From assembly GCA_965223125.1 (NCBI GenBank), contig OZ244984.1, positions 1 through 64,000 of the forward strand: 64,000 bases of DNA. The letters are read 5' to 3'. The notes beneath the pieces are model-generated. The model ran no database searches and was not told the origin of the DNA. It saw nothing but the letters and a program-made list of their open reading frames with translations. Shown here one piece after another: positions 16,846 through 25,809 of this stretch. Position 1 is the stretch's first letter, and each line of letters starts with the position of its first letter. The position numbers were made by a program, and so were the translations under genes. Source of the DNA: Pacificispira sp965223125 (lineage in GTDB: Bacteria > Pseudomonadota > Alphaproteobacteria > UBA8366 > Aestuariispiraceae).

Positions 16846-17934
16846 ATGAGCAAGGACGACTTCATCGTTCGATTCGAGAAGGTTCAGAAAAGCTACGATG
16901 GCGAAACCCTCGTCGTTAAGAACTTCAACATAGACATATCACGGGGTGAATTCCTCACCATGCTCGGCCCGTCCGGTTCCGGCAAGACCACCTGCCTGAT
17001 GATGCTGGCAGGATTTGAACCCGCGACGCACGGCGAGATCTACCTGAACGGACAGCCGATCAACAATGTGCCCCCACACAAGCGCGGTATCGGCATGGTG
17101 TTCCAAAACTATGCACTCTTCCCGCATATGTCGGTTGCGGAGAATCTGGCATTTCCGCTGAAGGTGCGCGGCATGAACCGTGCTGATTCAGATGCCAAGG
17201 TGAAGCGCGCCCTGGAAATGGTGCGGCTGCCTGAGCTTGGTGGTCGCCGCCCGGCACAACTGTCCGGTGGCCAGCAGCAACGCGTCGCCGTTGCCCGCGC
17301 TTTGGTCTTCGAACCGGATCTGGTGCTGATGGATGAGCCTCTGGGCGCGCTGGACAAGAACCTGCGTGAGGAAATGCAGTTCGAAATCAAGCATATCCAT
17401 GAATCGCTGGGGGTTTCCGTTGTCTATGTGACCCATGACCAGTCGGAAGCGCTGACGATGTCCAACCGCATCGCCGTGTTCAATGACGGCGTCGTGCAGC
17501 AGTTGGCCGCCCCGGAAGTCCTGTATGAAAAGCCCGAAAATGCGTTCGTCGCCCAGTTTATAGGCGAGAACAACAAGCTTTCCGGAAGGGTGACCGCCAT
17601 CGAAAACGGCATCGCTCAGGTGACGCTCAACGGCACCGGCGACAAGGTTGCCGCGCTGGCGGTGAATTGCTCTGGCGTTGGTCAGGACAGTCAGTTGTCG
17701 GTTCGTCCCGAGCGGGTTATTATCGGTGACGAATCCGTCGCTAACAAAATGTCGGGCAAGGTCGTCGAACTGATTTATCTGGGCGACCATATCCGCTGCC
17801 GCATGGAAGTAGGGGCCAGCGAGGAATTCATCGTCAAGGTCGCGAACAGCCATGCCCATGCCGCGCTGAAGGTCGGCGAGATCACGCCTTTGGGCTGGGT
17901 CACGGAGGATTGTCGCGCACTCGACATGCCATAA
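16846..17934 (+). CDS. potA: Polyamine-type ABC transporter ATP-binding protein (PotA/PotG-like)
   Basis: 362 residues. Energises uptake of spermidine/putrescine-type substrates at the inner membrane. Walker A GPSGSGKTT at residues 41-49, Q-loop in GMVFQNYALFPHMSV, signature LSGGQQQRVAVARAL, Walker B DLVLMDEPLGALD and switch His in VYVTHDQSEALTM. The C-terminal TOBE-like domain from about 240 is the usual regulatory extension of the PotA/MalK group. ATG 16846 follows GGGGCGAGG. It is first in a four-gene set with binding protein and two permeases; related systems carry other cationic or carboxylate compounds, so the substrate is inferred from family and context. Confidence 0.9.
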   Translation: MSKDDFIVRFEKVQKSYDGETLVVKNFNIDISRGEFLTMLGPSGSGKTTCLMMLAGFEPATHGEIYLNGQPINNVPPHKRGIGMVFQNYALFPHMSVAENLAFPLKVRGMNRADSDAKVKRALEMVRLPELGGRRPAQLSGGQQQRVAVARALVFEPDLVLMDEPLGALDKNLREEMQFEIKHIHESLGVSVVYVTHDQSEALTMSNRIAVFNDGVVQQLAAPEVLYEKPENAFVAQFIGENNKLSGRVTAIENGIAQVTLNGTGDKVAALAVNCSGVGQDSQLSVRPERVIIGDESVANKMSGKVVELIYLGDHIRCRMEVGASEEFIVKVANSHAHAALKVGEITPLGWVTEDCRALDMP

Positions 17935-18032
17935 ATTACGAAACACCGCGTTATCGATCACGTCCCGTCCGAGACGTGTTCGACTTCTCGAAGCTTCGGG
18001 CAAATTGCAACAGCTAAACCAGGGAGTAATCC

Positions 18033-19133
18033 ATGAAACCCATTCAAACCCTCGCTACCGCAGCAGCGGCGCTGATGGTGATGTCCTCGGCGCATGCCCA
18101 GGATATGACCATCGTGTCCTGGGGCGGCGCCTATTCGGCGTCCCAGCAGGCGGCGTATCACGACCCCTACATGGCGGCGAATCCCGGCGTGAACATCATC
18201 AACGACGAAAGCTCGAACGAAGCCGTCGCAAAACTGCGCGCGATGGCCGAAGCCGGCAATATCACATGGGATGTCGTGGATGTCGTCGCGGCGGATGCGA
18301 TCCGTCTGTGCGATGAAGGTCTCGCAGTCGAAATCGATCCGGACAAGGATCTGGCCCCCGCGCCGGATGGCACCCCCGCTTCCGAAGACTTCGGCGAATT
18401 GCTGGTCTCCCCCTGCTATATCCCGCAGATCGTCTATTCGACGACCTTCGGTTATCGCACCGATGTCGAAGCCTGGGGCGGCAAGGTTCCGACCACCGTC
18501 TGTGACGTGTTCGACACCACAAATTTCCCCGGCAAGCGCAGCCTGGAAAAGCGTCCGATCAACAATGTCGAATGGGCCCTGCTCTGTGACGGTGTTGCTC
18601 CGGAAGACGTCTATGACGTCCTGTCCACACCGGAAGGTGTCGACAAGGCGCTGGCCAAGCTGGCCACCATCAAGGACGACGTGATCTGGTGGGCCGCCGG
18701 TGCGGAAACGCCCCAGCGCCTCGCCGATGGCGAAGTCGTGATCGGCTCGACCTATAACGGTCGCCTGTTCTCGGTCATCGAAGAGCAGAAACAGCCGGTC
18801 GCCATGCTGTGGGACTGGCAGGTTTTTGATCTCGACGGCTGGATTGTCCCGGCGGGTCTGCCGGAAGACCGTCTGGCGCGCGCGATGGATTACATCTATT
18901 TCGCCACCGACACGCAGCGTCTGGCGGATCAGGCCAAGTACATCTCCTATGGCCCAGCCCGCAAGTCCTCGGCACCGCTGGTCGGCAAGCATGCAACGCT
19001 GGGCATCGACATGGCCCCGCACATGCCGACCGATCCGAACAATGCCAAGAACACGCTGCTCTATAACTACGAGTGGTGGGCTGACAACCGCGATGATCTG
19101 GACGCCAAGTTCCAGGCATGGCTGGCTCAGTAA
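18033..19133 (+). CDS. Periplasmic substrate-binding protein, PotD/PotF-like
   Basis: 366 residues. Signal peptide with cleavage likely after AHA at about residue 22 (MVMSSAHAQ). The mature N-terminus MTIVSWGGAYSASQQAAYHDPYM is the PotD/PotF and related (family 1, PBP_like) start. Further family blocks are GNITWDVVDVVAADAIRLCDEGL, VYSTTFGYRTDVEAWGGK and GSTYNGRLFSVIEEQKQPVAMLWDW, with the C-terminus YEWWADNRDDLDAKFQAWLAQ. Captures the ligand for the permease pair. A hairpin terminator directly after the stop should raise the level of this transcript over the permeases, as is common for binding proteins. The exact ligand is uncertain. Confidence 0.88.
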   Translation: MKPIQTLATAAAALMVMSSAHAQDMTIVSWGGAYSASQQAAYHDPYMAANPGVNIINDESSNEAVAKLRAMAEAGNITWDVVDVVAADAIRLCDEGLAVEIDPDKDLAPAPDGTPASEDFGELLVSPCYIPQIVYSTTFGYRTDVEAWGGKVPTTVCDVFDTTNFPGKRSLEKRPINNVEWALLCDGVAPEDVYDVLSTPEGVDKALAKLATIKDDVIWWAAGAETPQRLADGEVVIGSTYNGRLFSVIEEQKQPVAMLWDWQVFDLDGWIVPAGLPEDRLARAMDYIYFATDTQRLADQAKYISYGPARKSSAPLVGKHATLGIDMAPHMPTDPNNAKNTLLYNYEWWADNRDDLDAKFQAWLAQ

Positions 19134-19143
19134 GCATGCCTAT

Positions 19144-19174
19144 TGCCGGGGGCACTATTTGCCCCCGGCATTTT
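19144..19174 (+). terminator. Stem-loop terminator or attenuator inside the ABC operon
   Basis: TGCCGGGGGC and GCCCCCGGCA form a perfect 10-bp stem with loop ACTATTT, followed by TTTTG. It begins 10 bases after the stop of the binding-protein gene and 61 bases before the first permease, so it may terminate most transcripts and protect the upstream mRNA, giving excess binding protein. Confidence 0.85.
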
Positions 19175-19234
19175 GTACCTTTTATAGAGAATGCATTTTT
19201 CAAACCGTGTGAAGCGTAGGATGAGGGGGCAACC

Positions 19235-20500
19235 ATGAGCGACGCAACAGCACCAACGGGACCGATGCTTGCGGCCGATGGTACGCCACTCAAGGCCAGT
19301 CTGAATCGGGCGCTACGACGCCAGAAACTACGGGCTCTGATGTTAATCGCCCCGCTGCTGCTGTTTGTCGTCATCAGCTTCATTGCCCCCATTGCCGACA
19401 TGCTTTTCCGCTCAGTAGAGAATAACCTTGTACCCGACACGCTCCCCCAAACGGTGAAAGCGCTTCAGGACTGGGATCCGCATTCCGGGGAAGTTCCAGG
19501 CGAAGCGGTATTCGAGGCACTTCATGCCGATCTGGTCCTCGCCTATGAGGAAAAGATGCATACCCGGGTGGGACAACGCCTGAACTATGAAAACCCTGGG
19601 ATTTCCAGCCTATTCAGGAAAAGTGGCCGTCGTGTCACGCAGATGGAGGAAGGAAATTACAAGGAGCAGTTCCTCAATGTAGACCAAGGCTGGGGTGAGC
19701 TTGCCGTCTGGGAAACGATATATATGTATTCCGGAGAATATACGGCAGGCTACTTCCTCAATTCGGTGGATGCGACCCTGACGGTTGATGGCATTGAAAT
19801 GAAGCCGGAAAACCAGCAAATCTATCTCACCCTGCTGGTTCGGACTCTGATTCTGTCCTTCACCATTACCCTGGCCTGTGTTGTTCTCGGCTATCCGATT
19901 GCCTTCCTGCTGTCTAATCTGCCACTACGCACGTCGAATCTGCTCCTGATCCTGGTTCTGCTGCCCTTCTGGACATCGCTGCTTGTACGCACATCGTCCT
20001 GGATGGTGCTACTGCAACAGCAGGGGGTCATCAACGACCTTCTCGTCAATATTGGAATACTCAGCGACGATGGACGACTCGCCCTCATGTATAATGAGAC
20101 GGGCACGATCATCGCGATGACGCATATCCTGTTGCCCTTCATGATCCTGCCGCTCTATTCGGTGATGAAGACGATCTCACCCTCCTACGTACGGGCGGCG
20201 AAGTCTCTGGGTGCCAATGACTGGACCGCCTTCTGGAAAATCTATTTTCCGAATTCCATTCCAGGAATTGGTGCGGGGGCGATTCTCGTCTTCATCCTGT
20301 CCATCGGCTACTACATCACGCCGGAACTGGTTGGCGGTACGTCCGGGATATTCATCTCGAACCGGATCGCCTATCACATTTCCTCTTCGCTGAACTGGGG
20401 TCTCGCTGCGGCGCTGGGTGTCGGACTGCTGGCACTGATCCTCGTGTTCTACTGGCTCTACGACAAGATCGTGGGCATCGACAACGTGTCTCTGGGGTAA
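19235..20500 (+). CDS. Polyamine-type ABC permease, PotB/PotH-like with large periplasmic insertion
   Basis: 421 residues, about 120-140 more than typical PotB. The first membrane helix (about 34-56, LMLIAPLLLFVVISFIAPIADMLF) is followed by a hydrophilic insertion of roughly 125 residues before the second helix, a trait of some alphaproteobacterial members. The BPD_transp_1 core then runs to the end. The EAA loop is AAKSLGANDWTAFWKIYFPNS, which contacts the ATPase. The extra domain faces the periplasm and could contact the binding protein (inference). The stop is 4 bases before the next permease start. Confidence 0.9.
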   Translation: MSDATAPTGPMLAADGTPLKASLNRALRRQKLRALMLIAPLLLFVVISFIAPIADMLFRSVENNLVPDTLPQTVKALQDWDPHSGEVPGEAVFEALHADLVLAYEEKMHTRVGQRLNYENPGISSLFRKSGRRVTQMEEGNYKEQFLNVDQGWGELAVWETIYMYSGEYTAGYFLNSVDATLTVDGIEMKPENQQIYLTLLVRTLILSFTITLACVVLGYPIAFLLSNLPLRTSNLLLILVLLPFWTSLLVRTSSWMVLLQQQGVINDLLVNIGILSDDGRLALMYNETGTIIAMTHILLPFMILPLYSVMKTISPSYVRAAKSLGANDWTAFWKIYFPNSIPGIGAGAILVFILSIGYYITPELVGGTSGIFISNRIAYHISSSLNWGLAAALGVGLLALILVFYWLYDKIVGIDNVSLG

Positions 20501-20504
20501 TCCA

Positions 20505-21359
20505 ATGGCTGCGCTTCCTCCCTACGCATCGACGGCACAGATCACCTGGCACTACGGATTCAGGTTTATCTGTGCGATGATCTTCCTGTTCCTGATCCTG
20601 CCTATCATGGTGATCGTGCCGCTCAGCTTCAACGCAGAAGACTTTTTCACCTTCACGAAGGCGATGCTGGCGCTGGATCCCGATGGATACTCGCTGAAAC
20701 ATTACAACGACTTCTTCACCAATTCGGACTGGCAGGGTGCGCTTGGGAATTCCCTGCGTATCGCGCCGATGGCGACACTGCTTTCCACTGGCCTCGGTAC
20801 ATTGGCCGCCATCGGGTTGTCGCAGCAGCATGTCCCGTTCCGCGGGGCGATCATGGCAATCCTGATTTCCCCCATGATTGTGCCTCTGATCATTTCCGCT
20901 GCCGGGATGTATTTCTTCTATTCCCGCATTGGCCTGCAAGGCACCTATTGGGGTGTCGTCCTCGCCCATGCGGCTCTGGGAACACCCTTCGTCATCATCA
21001 CCGTGACGGCCACCCTGGTTGGCTTCGACAAGAGTCTGGTGCGGGCTGCGGCCAGCCTGGGCGCAAACCCCGTCACCACCTTCGTCAAGGTTCAGATGCC
21101 ACTGATCCTGCCGGGTGTCATTTCCGGTGGCCTGTTCGCCTTCATTACCTCCTTTGATGAAGTCGTCGTGGTTCTGTTCGTTGGATCGGCCGGTCAGAAG
21201 ACCCTGCCCTGGCAGATGTTTACTGGCCTGCGGGAGCAGATCTCCCCGACCATCCTGGCGGTGGCGACCGTTCTCATCACAATATCAATCCTGTTGCTGA
21301 CGACCCTGGAACTGCTCCGGCGACGTTCGGAACGGCTGCGCGGCCTGTCACCAGGCTGA
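20505..21359 (+). CDS. potC: Polyamine-type ABC permease, PotC/PotI-like
   Basis: 284 residues with about six membrane helices. Starts with FRFICAMIFLFLILPIMVIVPLSFNAEDFFTF, typical PotC. The EAA loop is AAASLGANPVTTFVKVQMPLILPGV, and SFDEVVVVLFVGSAGQKTLPWQM is the conserved block after it. It is translated from ATG 20505, only 4 bases after the upstream permease stop, so translational coupling is likely. Last gene of the transporter operon; no terminator was found after it before the next regulator. Confidence 0.92.
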   Translation: MAALPPYASTAQITWHYGFRFICAMIFLFLILPIMVIVPLSFNAEDFFTFTKAMLALDPDGYSLKHYNDFFTNSDWQGALGNSLRIAPMATLLSTGLGTLAAIGLSQQHVPFRGAIMAILISPMIVPLIISAAGMYFFYSRIGLQGTYWGVVLAHAALGTPFVIITVTATLVGFDKSLVRAAASLGANPVTTFVKVQMPLILPGVISGGLFAFITSFDEVVVVLFVGSAGQKTLPWQMFTGLREQISPTILAVATVLITISILLLTTLELLRRRSERLRGLSPG

Positions 21360-21434
21360 TATCAGAAGGCCCCTGGGTAAGGCGGACGTAAACACCGCCA
21401 ATCTCCGCTGGATTTTCAACTGTGGACGACCTAT

Positions 21435-21461
21435 GTCTGTTGCGATTAATTCGCAACAGAC
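21435..21461. promoter_or_regulatory. Perfect 11-bp inverted repeat operator before the PadR-like gene
   Basis: GTCTGTTGCGA and TCGCAACAGAC are exact reverse complements separated by TTAAT. The dyad ends one base before the GAAGGAAG ribosome site of the downstream regulator gene, so a bound dimer would block its expression. This is an almost certain protein-binding site, probably autoregulatory. It also rules against the alternative ATG at 21433, which lies inside it. Confidence 0.78.
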
Positions 21462-21477
21462 TGAAGGAAGCAACCCC

Positions 21478-22029
21478 ATGTATCGTGACAGAAGTCTGGT
21501 CCCGGGCGAAGCTGTACGCCTGCTGGCGCTGGGTGCGCTGATGGAGCGGGATTGCCGGTATGGGGATCTGGCAACCGAAATCCGGTTTTTCACACAGCGG
21601 ATCGTCGGTCCGTCGCTCGACCTGCTGGGTTCATCCCTGGAACTGTTGCGGATCGAAGGCCTCGCCGACGCCATAGAATATGCAGACAATGACGAGAGAG
21701 CGCTGCTGCGCATAACCAATCAGGGCCGCGTCCTGTTCGAGGATTTGATGAGTGCGCAACTGCGCGCGCCGGTCAATGATGTGGGAAGGCTGGTTCTGCT
21801 GCTGAAACTGCGCTTCCTCACCCATCTGCCGACTGAGGCGCAGGAAGATCAACTGGACCTGTTGAGCGACATTGTCCGAACCGAGCGGGCCCGCGCTGAG
21901 GAACTGGCACGGGAATACACCGGACATCCGATGGCCGACTGGATTGCTTTCGACATTGAACAGGCTGACCGTCGTATTGCCTGGCTGGAAAACGCTCTCA
22001 CACGGCTGGACGACAGCCTATCCGTTTGA
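21478..22029 (+). CDS. PadR-like winged-helix regulator (tentative)
   Basis: 183 residues, start at 21478 with GAAGGAAG upstream. No exact family is recognised with certainty. The N-terminal half looks like a winged helix: LVPGEAVRLLALGALMERDCRYGDLATEIRFF, then a possible recognition helix LDLLGSSLELLRIEGLADAI, then a wing ending LLRITNQGRVLFEDLM. The C-terminal half is helical (LLLKLRFLTHLPTEAQEDQLDLLSD) with ARAEELAREYTGHPMADWIAFDIEQADRRIAWLENAL, as in the PadR C-terminal dimerisation helices. The 11-bp dyad immediately upstream supports a DNA-binding, autoregulatory role. It might control the transporter operon that ends 118 bases upstream, but that is speculation. Confidence 0.62.
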   Translation: MYRDRSLVPGEAVRLLALGALMERDCRYGDLATEIRFFTQRIVGPSLDLLGSSLELLRIEGLADAIEYADNDERALLRITNQGRVLFEDLMSAQLRAPVNDVGRLVLLLKLRFLTHLPTEAQEDQLDLLSDIVRTERARAEELAREYTGHPMADWIAFDIEQADRRIAWLENALTRLDDSLSV

Positions 22030-22039
22030 CCGGGAAGAA

Positions 22040-22435
22040 TCAGACCAGTGCCGTTTTATCCATCGGCTTGTAGTGACGCGCGATGGTTTCAAGGAAAGTG
22101 GGTACCGAAATCGGCTTGGAAAGATAATCGTCACAACCGGCCTTCAGGAACCGGGCTTCATCTCCCGCCATCGCGAAGGCCGTGACGGCGATGACCGGAA
22201 CATCCGAAATATTGGGATCGGACTTGATCTTCTTCGTGCAGTCGACTCCCGACATGCCGGGCAGTTGGATATCCATCACGATTGCACCGGGACGGAGCGT
22301 CTTGAGCATTTCAAGTGCGGTTTCAGCATCCACAGCCTGACAGATCTTATAGCCGATCGCGCCAAGTAGGTCGCTGAACAGTCGCATATTGATCTGATTG
22401 TCTTCAACAATGAGGATGGGTGCGGAATTGGGCAT
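22040..22435 (-). CDS. divK: DivK-like single-domain response regulator
   Basis: 131 residues consisting only of a receiver domain. ILIVEDNQINMRLFSDLLGAIGY holds the acidic pair, AIVMDIQLPGMSG holds the phospho-acceptor Asp (about 54), VIAVTAFAM the switch Thr, and DDYLSKPISV the Lys. The NQINMRLFSDLL and VTAFAM.GDE.R segments are close to Caulobacter DivK, the cell-cycle regulator that signals through DivL/PleC/DivJ. The usual downstream pleD is not present. A PleC-like kinase at 1582 is a conceivable partner but unlinked. Convergent with the PadR-like gene, 10 bases apart. Confidence 0.85.
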   Translation of the reverse strand: MPNSAPILIVEDNQINMRLFSDLLGAIGYKICQAVDAETALEMLKTLRPGAIVMDIQLPGMSGVDCTKKIKSDPNISDVPVIAVTAFAMAGDEARFLKAGCDDYLSKPISVPTFLETIARHYKPMDKTALV

Positions 22436-22556
22436 TTCAGGTTCACTCTATATTGGAGAGGACATCGCGGGCATCGGAGACCGCATGACTGTTTTGTACG
22501 CCCGTAACGTTAATGAAATACAAACAGAATTCAAATAATCGGACGGAAGCTATCGA

Positions 22557-23051
22557 CTACTTCCGGGAAAGGCTGATAATCTCTTCATTCTCAATACGAT
22601 AACTCAAACGATTTAACTTGAAGCTGTCCGGAGCCAACAGCTCGTAGAAAGTCCTGGCATGCAAATCCAATCGATCCGCATGCCAATCGATTCGGGCATA
22701 TCCCTCTTCCAGGCAAACCTTTGCCAGAGCAACCATCAGCGCCTTTCCAACCCCCTGACCTCGGGCCTGTGTGGTTACGAAGATGTCCCGCAGGAAAACG
22801 CCATCCCCCAGAAAGGCCGCTTCGTAAACCGTGGAATACATGGCAAATCCCAATGCCTGTCCATCGGCGTCATTGGCCACCAGACAATCGAACCGTCGGG
22901 TTCCAGCCGGGCCATCCCTTTCCAGAGTTGCCGCCATATCCTCCAATCCTGCAGGATGCGGGGTGCCATAGAAATCCAGCATCTCCGCGACCAGAGGGAC
23001 AAGACGAAGCATGTCCCCGCCCGCCGCGCGCGTCACTGAAACCAATTCCAT
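22557..23051 (-). CDS. GNAT-family N-acetyltransferase
   Basis: 164 residues. The acetyl-CoA binding core is clear: FLRDIFVTTQARGQGVGKALMVALAKVCLEEGYARIDWHAD, containing the R/Q-x-x-G-x-G/A loop (RGQGVG). GFAMYSTVYEAAFLGDGVFL forms the preceding strands. Substrate unknown. The start is 2 bases after the S41 protease stop region on the same strand (protease stop at 23054), so the two genes are probably co-transcribed. Confidence 0.88.
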   Translation of the reverse strand: MELVSVTRAAGGDMLRLVPLVAEMLDFYGTPHPAGLEDMAATLERDGPAGTRRFDCLVANDADGQALGFAMYSTVYEAAFLGDGVFLRDIFVTTQARGQGVGKALMVALAKVCLEEGYARIDWHADRLDLHARTFYELLAPDSFKLNRLSYRIENEEIISLSRK

Positions 23052-23053
23052 GG

Positions 23054-24448
23054 CTAATTCAGGGCTGTTCTGGATGGCGCAATCACCCGCTGGCCTGTCG
23101 CAAGTTCCCGTACCAGTGTTTCGGCAAGGTCCAGCGCCTCATCGACTTCCGTCGTTTCCGGATCATCGACAATGGCAACGGTCGGCTCGATCCCGCCTTC
23201 GACCGTTTTACCGCTTGGCGTATAGTAAAGGGCCGTCGTCAGTTTCAGTCCGCCACCGCCATGGAACTCATAGGTTGTCTGCACCGAACCCTTGCCGAAA
23301 CTGCGCTCGCCAATAACCAATCCGCGATCACGATACTTGATTGCCCCGGCAACAATTTCCGATGCACTTGCCGATCCCTGATTGATCAGCACGACGACCG
23401 GCAATCCATCGCTCGGATCAGACAGATCGGCATTGAATTCCTGCGCATCCGTCCGGCTGCGGGTGGATACGACCAGCCCGCCGCTGAGGAAAGCCCCCGC
23501 GACATCAATGCTTTCATCCAGAAGGCCGCCCGGATTGCTGCGCAGATCAACCACATAACCGGTAAGCCCCCCTGGCCCTGCCTCCTGCTTCAAATCAGCT
23601 ATCGCCTGGCGCAGTGCAGTCCCGGTATCGCGCACGAAATGGGTGATGCGCAGATAGCCGACCCCGTCCTCGATCCGGGCTCGAACACGCTGAATCTGGA
23701 TGATTTCACGGATGATATCGATATCGAAGGCATCACGGCCCGCTCGCGCGATCGTCACCCTGATTGCGGAACCCGGTTCTCCACGCAGCAGTTCCACCGA
23801 CTCGCGAAGGGTCAGATCCGCCAGCGGCGCACCATCCGCATGGGTCAGCACGTCGCCGGGCAATACACCCGCCCGCTTCGCCGGCGTATCGTCAATGGGC
23901 GAGATCACCTCAAGACCAAGGTCATCCTTCTTGATCTCGATTCCCAATCCCCCGAAGCTGCCGCTGATTTCCTGGTTCAGCTTGGCAAAAGCATCGCTGT
24001 CCATATAGGTGGAATAATCATCAAGCGAACTCAGCATGCCGCCGATTGCCGCTTCGATCAGGTCGGAATCGGTGGCGACCGCCGGATCCGGATAGGCTTC
24101 CCGCATGCCGGTCGAAGCCGCCAGGAGCAGTTCGGCGTCTTCTGTCGGGCGGACATAGGCATACCGGACCCGCTGATAAGCCTGGGCGAACAACCGGACA
24201 TCGACTCGATGGGGATCGTCCGGGCCGGGCCTGCCGCCGCGATAGTCGGAAATTGCCTGTTCCAGCTTACCGGCAGCATCGCGCGATTCCGGAGAGGAAA
24301 TCGTCGTGCCGACGGCGCAGGCGACAGCAACGGCACCTGCAAAGCCTGCTGCGAGAAGTAATTTCGTGCCACGTTTCATGTGCATGAGCATAATCGATCT
24401 GTTCATGGTTCGCCAATTCATCAGTTCAAAATAGCCGCGCCCCCGCAT
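23054..24448 (-). CDS. S41-family carboxyl-terminal processing protease
   Basis: 464 residues. N-terminal hydrophobic segment (KLLLAAGFAGAVAVACAVG), an N-terminal helical region, a PDZ domain (GSFGGLGIEIKKDDLGLEVISPI, then AGVLPGDVLTHADG), and the tail-specific protease domain. The catalytic Ser is in VLINQGSASASEIVAGAI and the Lys in GERSFGKGSVQT. It degrades or trims periplasmic proteins at their C-termini. The start is uncertain: ATG 24448 has AGGA about 9 bases upstream, while ATG 24406 or later ones would also leave an intact signal region. Usually CtpA genes lie near murein hydrolase activator genes; here the neighbour is a GNAT. Confidence 0.9.
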   Translation of the reverse strand: MRGRGYFELMNWRTMNRSIMLMHMKRGTKLLLAAGFAGAVAVACAVGTTISSPESRDAAGKLEQAISDYRGGRPGPDDPHRVDVRLFAQAYQRVRYAYVRPTEDAELLLAASTGMREAYPDPAVATDSDLIEAAIGGMLSSLDDYSTYMDSDAFAKLNQEISGSFGGLGIEIKKDDLGLEVISPIDDTPAKRAGVLPGDVLTHADGAPLADLTLRESVELLRGEPGSAIRVTIARAGRDAFDIDIIREIIQIQRVRARIEDGVGYLRITHFVRDTGTALRQAIADLKQEAGPGGLTGYVVDLRSNPGGLLDESIDVAGAFLSGGLVVSTRSRTDAQEFNADLSDPSDGLPVVVLINQGSASASEIVAGAIKYRDRGLVIGERSFGKGSVQTTYEFHGGGGLKLTTALYYTPSGKTVEGGIEPTVAIVDDPETTEVDEALDLAETLVRELATGQRVIAPSRTALN

Positions 24449-24561
24449 TCCAGAAATCCTAGCGCAGCCAGGATGCTAAGCAAGCGCTTTGCCAAACTAC
24501 GGACATTTATGAAATGAATGATGAACCATATCCGACCAGACCGTCACGACAGAAGACCAGA

Positions 24562-25611
24562 CTACTCCGCCGCTGCCTTCGCCTGCGGGCAGAGGCGGTC
24601 CAGTGCCAGCCGATCCGCCGCAACATGGGTCGCCACACCCTCGGATTCCGAGCGACGATAGATGTCCGTCAGCGTGACCCCGATGCGGGCAATATGCGCA
24701 AAGGCTGTCTCACGGTCATACTCGGGGCCTTCGTGATAGATATGGATCACGCCCCCGGCATTGATGACATAGTCCGGTGCATAGAGGATCCCCCGCTCCG
24801 CAAGCCGATTCCCATGCTGATCCTCAGCCAGCTGATTGTTGGCGGAACCCGCAACGACCGATGCCTTCAGTCGATCCACGGTCTCGTCATTCACCGTTGC
24901 GCCCAGCGCACAGGGCGCATAGATATCGACATCCGCATCATAGATCGCATCCAGACCGACCGCACGGGCGCCCAATTCACTCTCTGCCCTGGCAACCGCC
25001 GCACCATCAATATCCGCGACAGTCAGTATCGCACCGGCCGCGCGCAATTGCCGTGCAAGGTCATAGCCGACATGGCCCAGCCCCTGAACCGCGACACGAA
25101 TACCCTTCAGGTCCGTCGCCCCCAACCGATGGCGCGCACTAGCCTCAATCCCTTTGAATACGCCATAGGCGGTGCCCGGCGACGGATCATGGCCAATCCC
25201 CTTCACACCCCGCACATGCTTCGTCTGCGTCGCGATTTCAGCCATGTCTTCAGGGGTCGTCCCGACATCCTCGGCAACGATATAGCGCCCGCCCAGACTG
25301 TCGACGAAACGGCCCATGGCCCGCATCATCGCCGGGGTCTTGCCGCTTTTCGCATTTCCCAGAATAACCGACTTGCCGCCGCCCCAGGGCAGATCAGCCA
25401 AGGCATTCTTGTAGGACATCCCGCGTGAGAGCCGCAGCACGTCGGTCAGTGCCGCCGCATCATTCACATAATCCCACATGCGGCACCCGCCAAGCGCCGG
25501 ACCGAGCGCCGTACTGTGAATCGCGATGATCGCGGACAGTCCGGTTTGCGCATCCCGATGAAAGGCGACATGCTCATGATTATCATAACCGGCGGACGAA
25601 AACACACTCAT
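24562..25611 (-). CDS. ldh: Leucine dehydrogenase-like amino acid dehydrogenase
   Basis: 349 residues, right for leucine/phenylalanine dehydrogenases rather than for larger glutamate dehydrogenases. The substrate domain has GPALGGCRMWDY, MSYKNALADLPWGGGKSVI with the glycine-rich motif and catalytic Lys, and AEDVGTTPEDMAEIA. The NAD-binding domain has RVAVQGLGHVGYDLARQLRAAGAILTVADID. Deaminates branched-chain (or similar) amino acids to 2-oxo acids with NAD+. Divergent from the nucleoside hydrolase gene by about 200 bases. Exact amino acid preference is not evident. Confidence 0.88.
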   Translation of the reverse strand: MSVFSSAGYDNHEHVAFHRDAQTGLSAIIAIHSTALGPALGGCRMWDYVNDAAALTDVLRLSRGMSYKNALADLPWGGGKSVILGNAKSGKTPAMMRAMGRFVDSLGGRYIVAEDVGTTPEDMAEIATQTKHVRGVKGIGHDPSPGTAYGVFKGIEASARHRLGATDLKGIRVAVQGLGHVGYDLARQLRAAGAILTVADIDGAAVARAESELGARAVGLDAIYDADVDIYAPCALGATVNDETVDRLKASVVAGSANNQLAEDQHGNRLAERGILYAPDYVINAGGVIHIYHEGPEYDRETAFAHIARIGVTLTDIYRRSESEGVATHVAADRLALDRLCPQAKAAAE

Positions 25612-25809
25612 GGCTCTCTCCCTCTACGATTCGAAATTGAAATTTTATTACTACAGATATGGGACTATTTCGGCAGCAACGGAAGAGGGTATTTCTCAAC
25701 CCGGAGAAAACGACCGAAACCTGCCGCTTGCCACCGGATTGGTGAAATTTTCATGCGGCGGCAATGCCATTCCTGAAATTCCCTATTCCACCTCTTTCAG
25801 GTACCCGAA

